From: Duganella aquatilis
GTDB taxonomy: Bacteria; Pseudomonadota; Gammaproteobacteria; Burkholderiales; Burkholderiaceae_D
Direction of reading: 5' to 3'
Assembly (NCBI RefSeq): GCF_009674565.1
Contig: NZ_WKJL01000027.1
Span: 1-64,000 of the forward strand
Length of the DNA: 64,000 nucleotides
The position numbers and the translations under genes were made by a program. Positions 33,433-42,476 of this stretch are shown here, piece after piece. The notes below the pieces were generated by a model. It was not told where the DNA came from, made no database searches, and was given only the letters and a program-made list of their open reading frames with translations. How positions within the stretch are numbered: the first letter of the stretch is position 1; each line of letters begins with the position of its first letter.

Positions 33433-34977
33433 ATGGATCTCGCCCTGCTGATCAACGGATATGCGGAACAGCACAACCATCGCGGCTGGCCGCGCCAGCG
33501 CATGCTGCACGAGTGCCTGCGGGCGGCGATCCGCAACGGCACGCTGGCTGCCGGCGCGCGGCTCGCCGCTTCGCGCGCGCTGGCGGAGGAGCTGGGCGTG
33601 GCGCGCAACACCGTGCTGTATGCCTATGAGCAGCTGGCCAGCGAAGGTTTTGTGGTAACCGACCGCCGTGGCACGGTGGTGGCTGCGGTGACGCCGGAGC
33701 GTGCGCCGACCGAGCGTGTAGTTGCGGCGCCACATGCCGGCTTGTCGCAGCGCGCACGCAGCCTGCGCGCAGTGCCGGGACCGGCCGACCGCATGGGCGC
33801 CTTCGTGCCCGGCGTGCCGGCGCTGGAACAGTTTCCGATGGCGCTGTGGCGGCGCATGCTGGAACGCGCGCTGCGGGCCATGACGGTGGTGCAGCTGAAT
33901 TATGGCGATCCGGCCGGCGAGCCGCAGCTGCGCGAGGCCATTGCCGATCACCTGCGCGCCTCGCGCGGCGTGGTGTGCGACGCTGCGCAGGTCTTCATTA
34001 CGGACGGCACGCAGAGCAGTCTCGATCTGTGCATGCGTGCGCTGGCAGACGACAGCGACACGGTCTGGATCGAGAATCCCGGCTACGGCGGCGCACTGGC
34101 CGCCGCACGCGGCGCCGGTCTGGCGGTGGCCGGCATCGATGTCGATGACGAGGGCATGGCGCCGACAGCGGAAGACTGGCTGCTGCGGCCTCCGCGCCTG
34201 ATCTACACCACGCCGTCGCACCAGTATCCGATCGGCAGCGTATTGAGCCTGCGCCGCCGCCTGGCGCTGATCGAGGCGGCGCGTGCGGCCGGCGCACTGA
34301 TCATCGAGGATGACTACGACAGCGAGTTCCGTCACGACGGCGCACCGCTGCATGCGATGCAAGGGCTGGCGGCGGATGCGCCGGTGGTCTATCTCGGCAC
34401 CTTCAGCAAGACGATGTTCCCGTCGCTGCGTATCGGCTTTGTGGTGGTGCCAGCATCACTGGCGGAGGCGTTCGCGCAGATGCGCGCGCAGTCGTCGTCG
34501 CGTGGCCGCGTGGCGGAGCAACTGGCGCTGGCCGAGTTCCTGCGCAGCGGCCAGTTCGTGCTGCATCTGCGGCGCATGCGGCGACTGTATCGCCAGCGGC
34601 GCGATGCGCTGGTGGCCGCGCTGGAACAGCATCTTGGTTCGGTGGCGACGGTGCACGGCGGTTCCGCCGGCATGCACCTGTCCTTGCGCTTTCAGGATGC
34701 GCGCATCGATGACGTGGCCATCGTCGCGCAGGCACTGCAGCGCGGCATTGCCGTCAACGCGCTCAGCACACATGACACGCAAGGTGATTCAGGCTGGAAG
34801 GGACTGATGCTCGGCTACGCACAGGTGCCGGCCGAGCAGATGGAGGGACTGGTGAAGCAGTTGGCGGCGCTGGTGCACCTTGCGGCCTACGCCGCCAACT
34901 GTTCAGCCGCCGGAGCGGCGCAGCTTAAAACGCCGTATCCGCCCGCACGTAGAACGAACGGCCGTTCACGCCGATAG
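33433..34977 (+). CDS. MocR/PdxR-family regulator (GntR HTH + aminotransferase-like domain)
   Basis: A 514-residue regulator. The N-terminal winged helix (about residues 20-85) has RLAASRALAEELGVARNTVL. A linker is followed by a class I aminotransferase-like domain from about residue 120. Key PLP residues are visible: NPGYGG, IYTTPSHQYPIG, Asp in EDDYDSEF and the Lys in GTFSKTMFPSLRIG. It senses a B6 vitamer or an amino compound. The last about 18 codons overlap the end of the convergent TonB receptor gene. A TGGAG site lies 6 bases before the ATG. Confidence 0.9.
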   Translation: MDLALLINGYAEQHNHRGWPRQRMLHECLRAAIRNGTLAAGARLAASRALAEELGVARNTVLYAYEQLASEGFVVTDRRGTVVAAVTPERAPTERVVAAPHAGLSQRARSLRAVPGPADRMGAFVPGVPALEQFPMALWRRMLERALRAMTVVQLNYGDPAGEPQLREAIADHLRASRGVVCDAAQVFITDGTQSSLDLCMRALADDSDTVWIENPGYGGALAAARGAGLAVAGIDVDDEGMAPTAEDWLLRPPRLIYTTPSHQYPIGSVLSLRRRLALIEAARAAGALIIEDDYDSEFRHDGAPLHAMQGLAADAPVVYLGTFSKTMFPSLRIGFVVVPASLAEAFAQMRAQSSSRGRVAEQLALAEFLRSGQFVLHLRRMRRLYRQRRDALVAALEQHLGSVATVHGGSAGMHLSLRFQDARIDDVAIVAQALQRGIAVNALSTHDTQGDSGWKGLMLGYAQVPAEQMEGLVKQLAALVHLAAYAANCSAAGAAQLKTPYPPARRTNGRSRR

Positions 34978-37357
34978 GGCAGGTTTCCCAGCAGCGGGTG
35001 AAGCCCAGTTTCGGGAAATCGCCGCCGTTGGCCCACAGGTTGGGCAGCTGGTTGAAGGCATTGTTCACGCCCACGCTGAGGAAGGTGCGCTTGCTGAAGC
35101 CATAGCGCACCGACGCATCCACCAGCCAGCGCGCATCCCACTTCTGCAGGGGGCTGAAGTTTTCCGCCTCCACCGGACCGTAGTAGTTGGCGCGGGTGTT
35201 CAGGTTCCAGGCGCCGGTGGTGTAGTCGGCTGCCACCACGTGGTGCTTGCGCGGCTGGCCGTGCTCGATCAGCGTCACCTGCGATTTGTCGAACAGCTTC
35301 TCGCCGCTCAGTACGGACGATGTCGAATGGCGCTTGGTCACCTCGGTCTTGTTGAAGCCCAGTTGACCCGACAGCACCAGCGTCGACGAATCGAACTTGG
35401 TGGTGTTCTCGGCCACCACGTCCAGGCCGCGCGTGCGCGTATCGACCGCGTTGGTGAAGAACTGCGCCTGGCCCACGCCCAGCGGACGCAGGATGTTGGC
35501 GACCGGGCCGCCGCCGGCCTCCGGCGCGATCTCGCTGGAGAAGACGATGCGGTCCTTGATCTTGATCTCGTAGGCATCGGCCGTCAGCGAGAAGTTCTTC
35601 ACCGGCCGCAGCACCACGCCGATGCTGCCGTTGGTCGAGGTTTCCTCCTTCAGCGGCTTGATGCCGAAGGCCTGCGTGACGGCGCTGCCCTGGCGCGCGG
35701 TCAGCGTTTCGGTCAGCACGCCGTTATTCAGGTTGGTGGAGACGGAGCTGTAGAACTCCTGCTGCACGCTTGGCGCGCGGAAGCCGGTGGACAGGCTGGC
35801 GCGGATGCCCACTTCCTTGGTCGGGTCGAAGCGGCCACTCAGCTTGCCGGTGACGGTGCTGCCGAAGTCCGAGTATTTTTCGTAGCGCACCGCGCCGCCC
35901 AGCGTCACCGTATTCACCGGTTTGGTTTCGGCGTCGAGGAACAGCGCGATGTTGTGGCGGCCCGAATCCACCGCCGTTCCAGGCGTGTAGCCGGGGAAGC
36001 CCTGGATGCCGGCAGCGGCGGTGGCGCCGCTCGGCGTGGTGATGGCGATGGCCGGATTGTTGGTGCGGCCGTACTGGTACGAGACCGGATCGCCGGCAAT
36101 GATCTGGTAGTTGTCCTGGCGGTACTCGAAGCCGGTGGCCAGCGACACTTCGCTGTCGCCGACCTTGACCGGGCCCTTGATGTCGGCATTGAAGGTCAGC
36201 TGCGAGAAGCGCAGCGTGCCGGTATCGGCTTCGCGCGGCGAGTCGGCGTAGATGCCGCCGCCGGTTTTCGGCTCGTACCAGTAGCTGACGTTCAAGCTGT
36301 TCGATTCATGGAAGGCCAGCTCGCTGCGGCCGTAGTTGATGCTGACGTCGGCCTTCCAGTCGCGCGGCAGGTCGTGGCGGTAGCCGAAGGCGAACGAGGC
36401 GTCCTTGATGTCGGTGCTGATCGCCGGCAGGAAGCCGTTCGGATACACCGACGACACGGTGCGGTCGTCGCCGGCCGAACGGAAGAAGCCATACGAATCG
36501 CTCTTGCGCTTGGAGACGCCGCCGAAGGCATAGAACTCGCTCTCCTTGTCGATCGGCAGGGCGCCGTTCCACCAGAAGTAGCCGTCCTTGGTGTTGCTGT
36601 CGCCGATGTGCTGCGTCACGCGCGGCGGATTGACGCGCAGCGAATCCGGGCCGGCGCGGTTGGTCTCGCCGCGCTTGCGGCCTTCCAGCGTCAGGTTGAT
36701 GTAGCCGCCGTTTTCGCCCAGCGCGAAGCCGCGGTTGGCGCTGGCCGAGTACAGGTCGCCGTCGCTTTCCGAAGTGGTGCCCAGCTGGCCGCTGAGCGAC
36801 GTTTCGCCGATGTTGGACTTGAGGACGATGTTGATCACGCCGGCGATCGCATCCGAGCCGTATTGGGCGGCGGCGCCGTCGCGCAGCACTTCGATGTGGT
36901 GGATGGCGCCCAGCGGAATGGCGTTGATGTCGGTGCCGGCCGAGCCACGGCCGACGGTCTGCTGCACGTTGACCAGCGCCTGCTGGTGACGCCGTTTGCC
37001 GTTGATCAGCACCAGCACCTGGTCCGGCCCCAGCGAGCGCAGGGTGGCGGGGCGGATCGAGTCGGTGCCGTCGCTGATGAAGGTGGTGGAGAAGTTGAAC
37101 GACGGGTCCAGCGTTTGCAGCAGCTTGCCCAGTTCCAGCGGGCCGGCGGTCTGCAGGTCCTTGAGGCCGATCAGGCCCACCGGCGACGAGGTGTCCAGCG
37201 CCGTCTTGGCCACCGAGCGCGAGCCCAGGACCACGACGGTTTGTTCATCGGCCTTGGCGCTGCCGTCGGTGGACGTTTGCGCCTGGGCGGTTTGCGCTGC
37301 CAGCAGCAGGATGGCGCTGGCGAGCAGGGTGCGTTTGAATTGGGGTGCTCGGGTCAT
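34925..37357 (-). CDS. TonB-dependent outer-membrane receptor
   Basis: An 810-residue receptor. A signal peptide spans residues 1-about 26 (ends AQTAQAQ). The plug begins near TVVVLGSRS and has the motifs VLVLINGKRRH and IEVLRDGAAAQYGSDAIAGV. The beta-barrel ends in the typical terminal Phe (VRADTAF). The ATG at 37357 follows an AGAGAG site; the frame is open upstream as a shadow. No sigma-54 box or Fur-like site is evident upstream. No transport partner gene is adjacent, so the ligand (siderophore, B12, sugar or other) cannot be named. Confidence 0.93.
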   Translation of the reverse strand: MTRAPQFKRTLLASAILLLAAQTAQAQTSTDGSAKADEQTVVVLGSRSVAKTALDTSSPVGLIGLKDLQTAGPLELGKLLQTLDPSFNFSTTFISDGTDSIRPATLRSLGPDQVLVLINGKRRHQQALVNVQQTVGRGSAGTDINAIPLGAIHHIEVLRDGAAAQYGSDAIAGVINIVLKSNIGETSLSGQLGTTSESDGDLYSASANRGFALGENGGYINLTLEGRKRGETNRAGPDSLRVNPPRVTQHIGDSNTKDGYFWWNGALPIDKESEFYAFGGVSKRKSDSYGFFRSAGDDRTVSSVYPNGFLPAISTDIKDASFAFGYRHDLPRDWKADVSINYGRSELAFHESNSLNVSYWYEPKTGGGIYADSPREADTGTLRFSQLTFNADIKGPVKVGDSEVSLATGFEYRQDNYQIIAGDPVSYQYGRTNNPAIAITTPSGATAAAGIQGFPGYTPGTAVDSGRHNIALFLDAETKPVNTVTLGGAVRYEKYSDFGSTVTGKLSGRFDPTKEVGIRASLSTGFRAPSVQQEFYSSVSTNLNNGVLTETLTARQGSAVTQAFGIKPLKEETSTNGSIGVVLRPVKNFSLTADAYEIKIKDRIVFSSEIAPEAGGGPVANILRPLGVGQAQFFTNAVDTRTRGLDVVAENTTKFDSSTLVLSGQLGFNKTEVTKRHSTSSVLSGEKLFDKSQVTLIEHGQPRKHHVVAADYTTGAWNLNTRANYYGPVEAENFSPLQKWDARWLVDASVRYGFSKRTFLSVGVNNAFNQLPNLWANGGDFPKLGFTRCWETCPIGVNGRSFYVRADTAF

Positions 37358-37595
37358 TGTGCTCTCTCTTAGTTTTTTTGGAAACGGCCCATGGGGGTAA
37401 GGCCGTTGGAAAAATACTAAGTCGGCGCGTGCAAAGACGACAACGCCGCATGCACCAAAATGTTGCGAATTATGCACATTTGCACATAAGTCGTGCACTG
37501 TAACGTAATGTATCGTAAGCTGGGCGGCGGCCCGGTACGCACCCGCCACATGCGGGTGCAAAAGTGTGGCGTGTACGCATCGGTGTGGTGCGCAC

Positions 37596-38360
37596 CTATT
37601 GGTGGTCGCGCATCCACTCTTTCAGGCCGTTGACCCACGACTTGGCCGGCAGGTTGAGGCTTTTCTTGATTTCGCCGGCGCGCTCATACAGTTCACTGAA
37701 GTCCAGCGACGGCGCGTTCTTGAAGGCGATAACGACGATATTGGCGTCGTGGACCTCCGGCAGCCACACCACGGCGTCGAACACCAGTTCCATGGTTTGC
37801 AGGTTCTTGTCGTAGTTGGAGAAGTCGTCGCCGAAGACGTTGGTGGTCATGATGCCGCCGTCGCGCAGCACGTCGGCGCAGCCCTGGTAGAACTCCGGCG
37901 AGTCGAGCACCGGACCGCGCGCTTCCTCGTCGTACAGGTCCACCTGCAGTACGTCGACCGTGTTGCGGTTGGCCGGATCGAGCACGAAGTCCATGGCGTT
38001 CATTTCGCGCACGTCCAGGCGGTCGTCGTTGGACGGCAGGCCGAATTGCGACTGGCACATGGCGATCACGTTGGGATTGAGTTCGATGGCGGTCACGCGC
38101 GCCTGCGGCAGACGGCGGTAGCAGAACTTGGTCAGCGCGGCGCTGCCCAGGCCCAGTTGCACGATGTGGCGCGGCTGGTCTTTGAAGAGCAGCCACATCA
38201 TCATCATCTGTACGTATTCCAGCTCGATGTTGTCGGGCTTGGCGATGCGCATGGCGCCCTGCACCCAGGAGGTGCCGAGGTGCAGGCTGCGCACGCCCTG
38301 GAATTCGGTGATGGTGGCGGGCGGGTGGCCGGGTTGGTCGAATTTGATAGGTGTACTCAT
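37596..38360 (-). CDS. Spermidine synthase-like methyltransferase-fold protein
   Basis: A 254-residue cytoplasmic protein with the spermidine synthase fold: LEYVQMMMMWLLF, the nucleotide motif IVQLGLGSAALTKF (about residues 66-79), the acidic AIELNPNVI, and VLQVDLYDEEA. The polyamine-specific catalytic tyrosines and N-terminal strand domain of true SpeE are not clear, so the substrate may differ. It lies 92 bases downstream of the histidine kinase and in the same direction, so it could be a late gene of the efflux operon or have its own promoter. Confidence 0.78.
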   Translation of the reverse strand: MSTPIKFDQPGHPPATITEFQGVRSLHLGTSWVQGAMRIAKPDNIELEYVQMMMMWLLFKDQPRHIVQLGLGSAALTKFCYRRLPQARVTAIELNPNVIAMCQSQFGLPSNDDRLDVREMNAMDFVLDPANRNTVDVLQVDLYDEEARGPVLDSPEFYQGCADVLRDGGIMTTNVFGDDFSNYDKNLQTMELVFDAVVWLPEVHDANIVVIAFKNAPSLDFSELYERAGEIKKSLNLPAKSWVNGLKEWMRDHQ

Positions 38361-38452
38361 TTGGGTAGTTTACCAGCAGGCTGCGGATTGAGCCTCGCTG
38401 CAACCCTCCGGCCTGGTTCGCCGCCTTGCGGAGTAACAGAGCCGCCGGCCCT

Positions 38453-39823
38453 TCAGCCTATCAGCGGCAGCATCATGGTGACTGTCAACCCGCCGCCTTC
38501 GCGGTTGGTCAAGGTGATGCGGCCACCGTGGGCTTCGGTGATTTCGCGCGCCAGGGCCAAGCCCAAGCCGGTGCCGCTGCGTTTCGTGGAGTAGAACGGC
38601 ACCAGGGCGTTGGTCAGCACCGTTTCGCTCATGCCGGGGCCGCGATCCAGCACGTCGATGCGGACCGCGTCGTACAGGCGGCGCACTTCCAGGCAGACCT
38701 GGTCGGCGGGGGAGCCGGATTCGTGGGCGTTCTTCAGCAAATTCAACAGCGCCTGTTCCAGCTGGGCCGGATCGAAAGCGCATGGTTCGGCCGGCGGTTC
38801 GCCGATCAGCTGGAACACCACCTGTTCACCCAGATGCGTCAGGAAGGCTTGCCAGTGCTGGGTTTCCAGCCGTGGCGCCGGCAGCTTGGCGAAGCGCGCG
38901 TAGCCGAGGATGAAGCTCTCCAGGTGGCGCGTGCGCTCCTCTATCGTCGCCAGGATCTGCGGCAGGCGTTCGGTCTGGCCGCGCCGCACCAGCTCCGCGC
39001 CGGAATGCGCCAGCGAGGTCAGTGGCGCCAGCGAGTTATTCAGTTCGTGGCTGATGACGCGGATGACTTTTTTCCACGTCTGCACTTCCTGCCGGCGCAG
39101 CTCCATCGTCAGCTGGCGCAGCAGCAGCAGTTCGTGATTGCGGCCATTCAGCTTGAAAGTGCGGCGCGCCAGGTGGTAGACGTCTTCTTCCTCGACGTCG
39201 GCGCCGGCCGCCTTGGTGGTGAACAGGCCGTCGCCGCCGCGCGCCAGGGCTTCCAGCAGCGCCGGCGACACCTTGGCCAGCACCTCGTCCAGCTTGTGGC
39301 CTTCCAGCCGGCGGCCTTCGTGCAGCAGCTGGCGCGCGGCGACGTTGGCGTAGACGATGGGGCCGGACTCGCTGATCAGCAGCATCGCCACCGGCGTGTT
39401 CTGCACCATGGTGTCGAGCAGCAGTTCGCGCTGCACCAGGTCCAGGCGCTGGGTGCGCAGCACGTCGCCCAGCTTGTTGTGCGCGGCCACCAGGTCGCTC
39501 AGTTCATCGTTCTGCGGCCAGTGCAGGCTGAAGGAAAAATCGCCGTCCTGGTAGCTGGTGACGGTGCCGGTCAGCGCGCGGAACAGCGACAGCATGCGTT
39601 CCAGCTCGGCGCGGATGGTGATGATGGAGATCGGCAGCACGCACAGCAGGCAGATCGCCAGCACCAGGCTGGAATTATTGGGGAATACGCGCGTCAGCTC
39701 CAGCGCGATCAGGATGCCGACCGTCAGCAGCGTGCCGATCAGCGCGGTCCAGCGCGTCAGCAGCGAAAGGCGCAGGCCACGCGGCTGGCGTCCTTCCTGT
39801 TGCGGCGGTTCTTCGCGCGCCAT
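38453..39823 (-). CDS. Sensor histidine kinase (NtrY/NtrB-like) of an efflux-linked two-component system
   Basis: A 456-residue membrane kinase. Two membrane segments lie at about residues 20-42 and 52-72 with a very short loop, so it has almost no periplasmic domain. A HAMP-like linker and a PAS-like domain (about 130-235) follow. The H-box has phospho-His259 (VISHELNNSLAPL), and the N-, G1- and G2-boxes are intact (NLLKNAHESG, DRGPGM, GTGLGLALA). The ATG shares one base with the stop codon of the response regulator gene (TGATG). A short-loop kinase beside an ABC efflux pump usually senses membrane or transporter state (inference). Confidence 0.92.
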   Translation of the reverse strand: MAREEPPQQEGRQPRGLRLSLLTRWTALIGTLLTVGILIALELTRVFPNNSSLVLAICLLCVLPISIITIRAELERMLSLFRALTGTVTSYQDGDFSFSLHWPQNDELSDLVAAHNKLGDVLRTQRLDLVQRELLLDTMVQNTPVAMLLISESGPIVYANVAARQLLHEGRRLEGHKLDEVLAKVSPALLEALARGGDGLFTTKAAGADVEEEDVYHLARRTFKLNGRNHELLLLRQLTMELRRQEVQTWKKVIRVISHELNNSLAPLTSLAHSGAELVRRGQTERLPQILATIEERTRHLESFILGYARFAKLPAPRLETQHWQAFLTHLGEQVVFQLIGEPPAEPCAFDPAQLEQALLNLLKNAHESGSPADQVCLEVRRLYDAVRIDVLDRGPGMSETVLTNALVPFYSTKRSGTGLGLALAREITEAHGGRITLTNREGGGLTVTMMLPLIG

Positions 39824-41178
39824 CACGGACGGACGATGCCCAGCCGTTCCATGCGGCGGTACAGCGCCTGGCGCGACAGGCCCAGTTCCGCCGCCGCCTG
39901 CGCCACCACGCCGCCGGCGCGGCTCAGCGCCAGGCTGATGGCGTCGCGGTCCGGTTCGCGGCTGCCGTCGTCGGCGGTGGGCGTGCCCGGCGATGGTGCG
40001 GCCGGCAGGCCGAGGTCGGAGACCTTGATGATGTCGCCGCTGGCCAGCAGGCCGGCGCGCATCATGACGTTTTTCAGTTCGCGCACATTGCCCGGCCACG
40101 GATGCGCCAGCAACGCGGCCTGCGCGTCTGCATGCAGCTGGAGGCGTGGATGGGCGCCGAGGAAGTGCATGGCCAGCGGCAGGATGTCGAGCGGCCGCGC
40201 CGCCAGCGGCGGCAGGCGCAGTTCGATCACGTTCAGGCGGTAGAACAGGTCTTCGCGGAAGGTGCCGGCGCGTATCATGGCCTGCAGGTCGGCGTTGGTG
40301 GCGCTGACCACGCGCACCTTGACCTGGCGCTCGCGGTTGGAACCGAGGCGCTCGAAGCGGCCGGTCTCCAGCACCCGCAGCAGTTTCATTTGTCCGGCCA
40401 GCGGCAGGTTGCCGATTTCGTCGAGGAACAGCGTGCCGCCGTCGGCCGCTTCGAACTTGCCCTCGCGCGCCTTGGCGGCGCCGGTATAGGCCCCGGCGTC
40501 GGCGCCGAACAATTCGGCCTCGATCAGTTCCGACGGAATGGCGCCGCAGTTGAGCACCACGAACGGGCCGTCGCGCACCGAGGAATTGGCCTGGATGATT
40601 TCGGCGATGCGTTCCTTGCCGGTGCCGTTGGGGCCGGAGATCAGCACCGCCACGTCGGCGCGCGCCACCTGGCAGGCCAGGTGGATCACGCGTTCGGTGG
40701 CCGGGTCCTGGTACACCATGCCGCGCAGGTCATGGCCGTTTTCCAGTTCGCGGCGCTGGCGCAGTTCCGCCTGCACGCGCTGCTGCAAGGCGCGCTTGGC
40801 CTGTCCCAGTTCGATCAGGTTGTTGACCGTGGCGATCAGCTTGTTGTCGTCCCACGGCTTGGCCAGGTAGTCGGCGGCGCCGGCCTTGATCAGGTCCACC
40901 GCCGCATCCAGGTGGGTCCAGGCGGTGAGCAGGATCACCGGCAGGTCCGGGTGGCGGTCGCGGATGGCGCGGAACAGCGCCGTGCCTTCCTCGCCCGAGG
41001 TGGTGTCGGCGGTGAAGTTCATGTCCTGCAGGACCAGGTCCACGCTGTGTTGTTCCAGCAGGGCCAGGCCGGCTTCGGGCGAAGCGGCGCGCAGCGCTTC
41101 GATGCCGTGCAATGAGAACAGCACGTCCAGGGCCACGGAAACGGCGGCGTTGTCGTCGATGATGAGTACAGTAGGCAT
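39823..41178 (-). CDS. NtrC-family sigma-54-dependent response regulator
   Basis: A 451-residue activator. Receiver phospho-Asp is Asp52 (LVLQDMNFTAD). The AAA+ domain has an unusual Walker A (GPNGTGKE, about 182-189, instead of GESGTGKE), and the sigma-54 contact loop is GAYTGA (229-234), a Tyr variant of GAFTGA. Walker B is GTLFLDEIGNLP. A Fis-type helix-turn-helix ends the protein (AAAELGLSRQALYRRMERLG). It lies fifth in the efflux operon, whose own promoter is of the sigma-54 type, so autoregulation is likely. The same promoter layout at 19.2-19.3 kb makes the tldD operon a probable second target. Confidence 0.93.
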   Translation of the reverse strand: MPTVLIIDDNAAVSVALDVLFSLHGIEALRAASPEAGLALLEQHSVDLVLQDMNFTADTTSGEEGTALFRAIRDRHPDLPVILLTAWTHLDAAVDLIKAGAADYLAKPWDDNKLIATVNNLIELGQAKRALQQRVQAELRQRRELENGHDLRGMVYQDPATERVIHLACQVARADVAVLISGPNGTGKERIAEIIQANSSVRDGPFVVLNCGAIPSELIEAELFGADAGAYTGAAKAREGKFEAADGGTLFLDEIGNLPLAGQMKLLRVLETGRFERLGSNRERQVKVRVVSATNADLQAMIRAGTFREDLFYRLNVIELRLPPLAARPLDILPLAMHFLGAHPRLQLHADAQAALLAHPWPGNVRELKNVMMRAGLLASGDIIKVSDLGLPAAPSPGTPTADDGSREPDRDAISLALSRAGGVVAQAAAELGLSRQALYRRMERLGIVRP

Positions 41179-41228
41179 GCCGCAAGCATAACATTGTCGC
41201 GTCATGCCCTGTACTCCGAATGCTCCGC

Positions 41229-42464
41229 TCACGCGGTGCGGGTGGCGGTGGCCGGTGAAATGCTGGCCGCGCGCCATGCCGGACCGTACACCGCGATGAC
41301 GCCCAGCGCCCAGAAGATCAGCGATCCGCCCACCAGGTAGCTGGCCGGCAGGCGCGCCATTTCCAGTTTGCTGACGATCAGCTGGTTCAGGCCCAGCGCC
41401 AGCAGCACGCCGGCGCCGATGCCGGCGCTGGTGATCAGCACGTTCTCGGTGATGAAGTAGCGCAGGATGTCGATCCGACGCGCGCCGAGGGCGCGGCGGA
41501 CGCCGATCTGCTTGCGGCGCTGCGTTACCCACAGGCTGGCCATGCCGACGATGCCGCTGGCGGTGATCAGCAACAGCAGCACGCTGACGGTGACCAGCAT
41601 CCAGGCCAGCGCCAGGTCGGCGCGGTAGCGTGTTTTGCGCAGTTCCGTCATCGGCTTGATGCGGACCACGATCGGCTCCGGCGAGGCGGCGCGCAGCGCG
41701 GCTTCGGTTTCCTTGATCACGCGGTCCAGCTGGCCCGGTTCGGCGCGCGCCGTGTAGCCGTAGCCGGCCTCGCCGGTGCTGCGCATCGGCACGATGAATG
41801 ATTGCTCGCCGCGGCCGTCGATCTGCGCCCACGGCGTTTGCAGCTTCTCGACCACGCCCACCACGCGCAGCGGGTTGGCGTCGCTGCCGGTGCCGTTCAG
41901 CAGCTCCTTGCCGACAAAGCTGGTGGCGCCGGGCCACAGCTTTTCGCCCAGCACGCGGGTGATGATGGTGGCCTTGGGGAATTCCTTGCTGGTGTTGTTG
42001 TCGATTTCGATCAGCTCATTGGGCAGGAAGTCGCGCCCTTCCACCAGTTGCAGGCCCCAGGTCTTGACCAGCGATTCGGCGCTGTAGTAGGTCGAGCCGA
42101 GCGTCACCGAATTGACTTGCTTGCGGTCGGTGGCCAGGCCGGTGTTGTTGCCGGAACGGCTCAGCGGCATCTGGCTGGTCTGGGCCACCGACAGCACGCC
42201 TGGCACTGAGCGGATGGTGGCGATTTCGCCGTGCTGGCTGGCCAGGCTGGCCTCGTGCGGCAGCACCTTGAGGTGGCGCACCTGGATGTTGAACACATCG
42301 GCTTCGTCGGCGATGCCGCTGGTGCGCGCCGACATGGCCGCGCGATTCTGCACGATGTAGATGGCGTTGGACAGGATGGCCAGGCTGAGGGCCACCTGCA
42401 CCGCGACCAGGATCGGCCCGGTTTTATTGCGCAGCAGCGCGGACAGGATAGGACGGATTTCCAT
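41229..42464 (-). CDS. MacB/FtsX-type ABC transporter permease (second)
   Basis: A 411-residue inner-membrane protein. One membrane segment lies at about residues 18-38, a large periplasmic MacB-like core domain at about 40-280, and three C-terminal segments at about 285-400 of the FtsX type (with RRKQIGVRRALGARRIDILRY between the first two). It pairs with the permease encoded just upstream; two non-identical permeases would form the transmembrane dimer. The spacing to the previous gene is 12 bases. Confidence 0.9.
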   Translation of the reverse strand: MEIRPILSALLRNKTGPILVAVQVALSLAILSNAIYIVQNRAAMSARTSGIADEADVFNIQVRHLKVLPHEASLASQHGEIATIRSVPGVLSVAQTSQMPLSRSGNNTGLATDRKQVNSVTLGSTYYSAESLVKTWGLQLVEGRDFLPNELIEIDNNTSKEFPKATIITRVLGEKLWPGATSFVGKELLNGTGSDANPLRVVGVVEKLQTPWAQIDGRGEQSFIVPMRSTGEAGYGYTARAEPGQLDRVIKETEAALRAASPEPIVVRIKPMTELRKTRYRADLALAWMLVTVSVLLLLITASGIVGMASLWVTQRRKQIGVRRALGARRIDILRYFITENVLITSAGIGAGVLLALGLNQLIVSKLEMARLPASYLVGGSLIFWALGVIAVYGPAWRAASISPATATRTA

Positions 42465-42476
42465 GATGGCTCTCGC

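Noticed and set aside
34880..37372. 830-codon plus-strand open frame across the TonB receptor
   Set aside because: It is the antisense shadow of a clear TonB-dependent receptor and its product is rich in Arg, Ala, Gly and Val with no motif.
37543..37561. GCACCCGC/GCGGGTGC hairpin after the spermidine-synthase-like gene as a terminator
   Set aside because: No T-run follows on the minus strand, so it is at most a weak structure.
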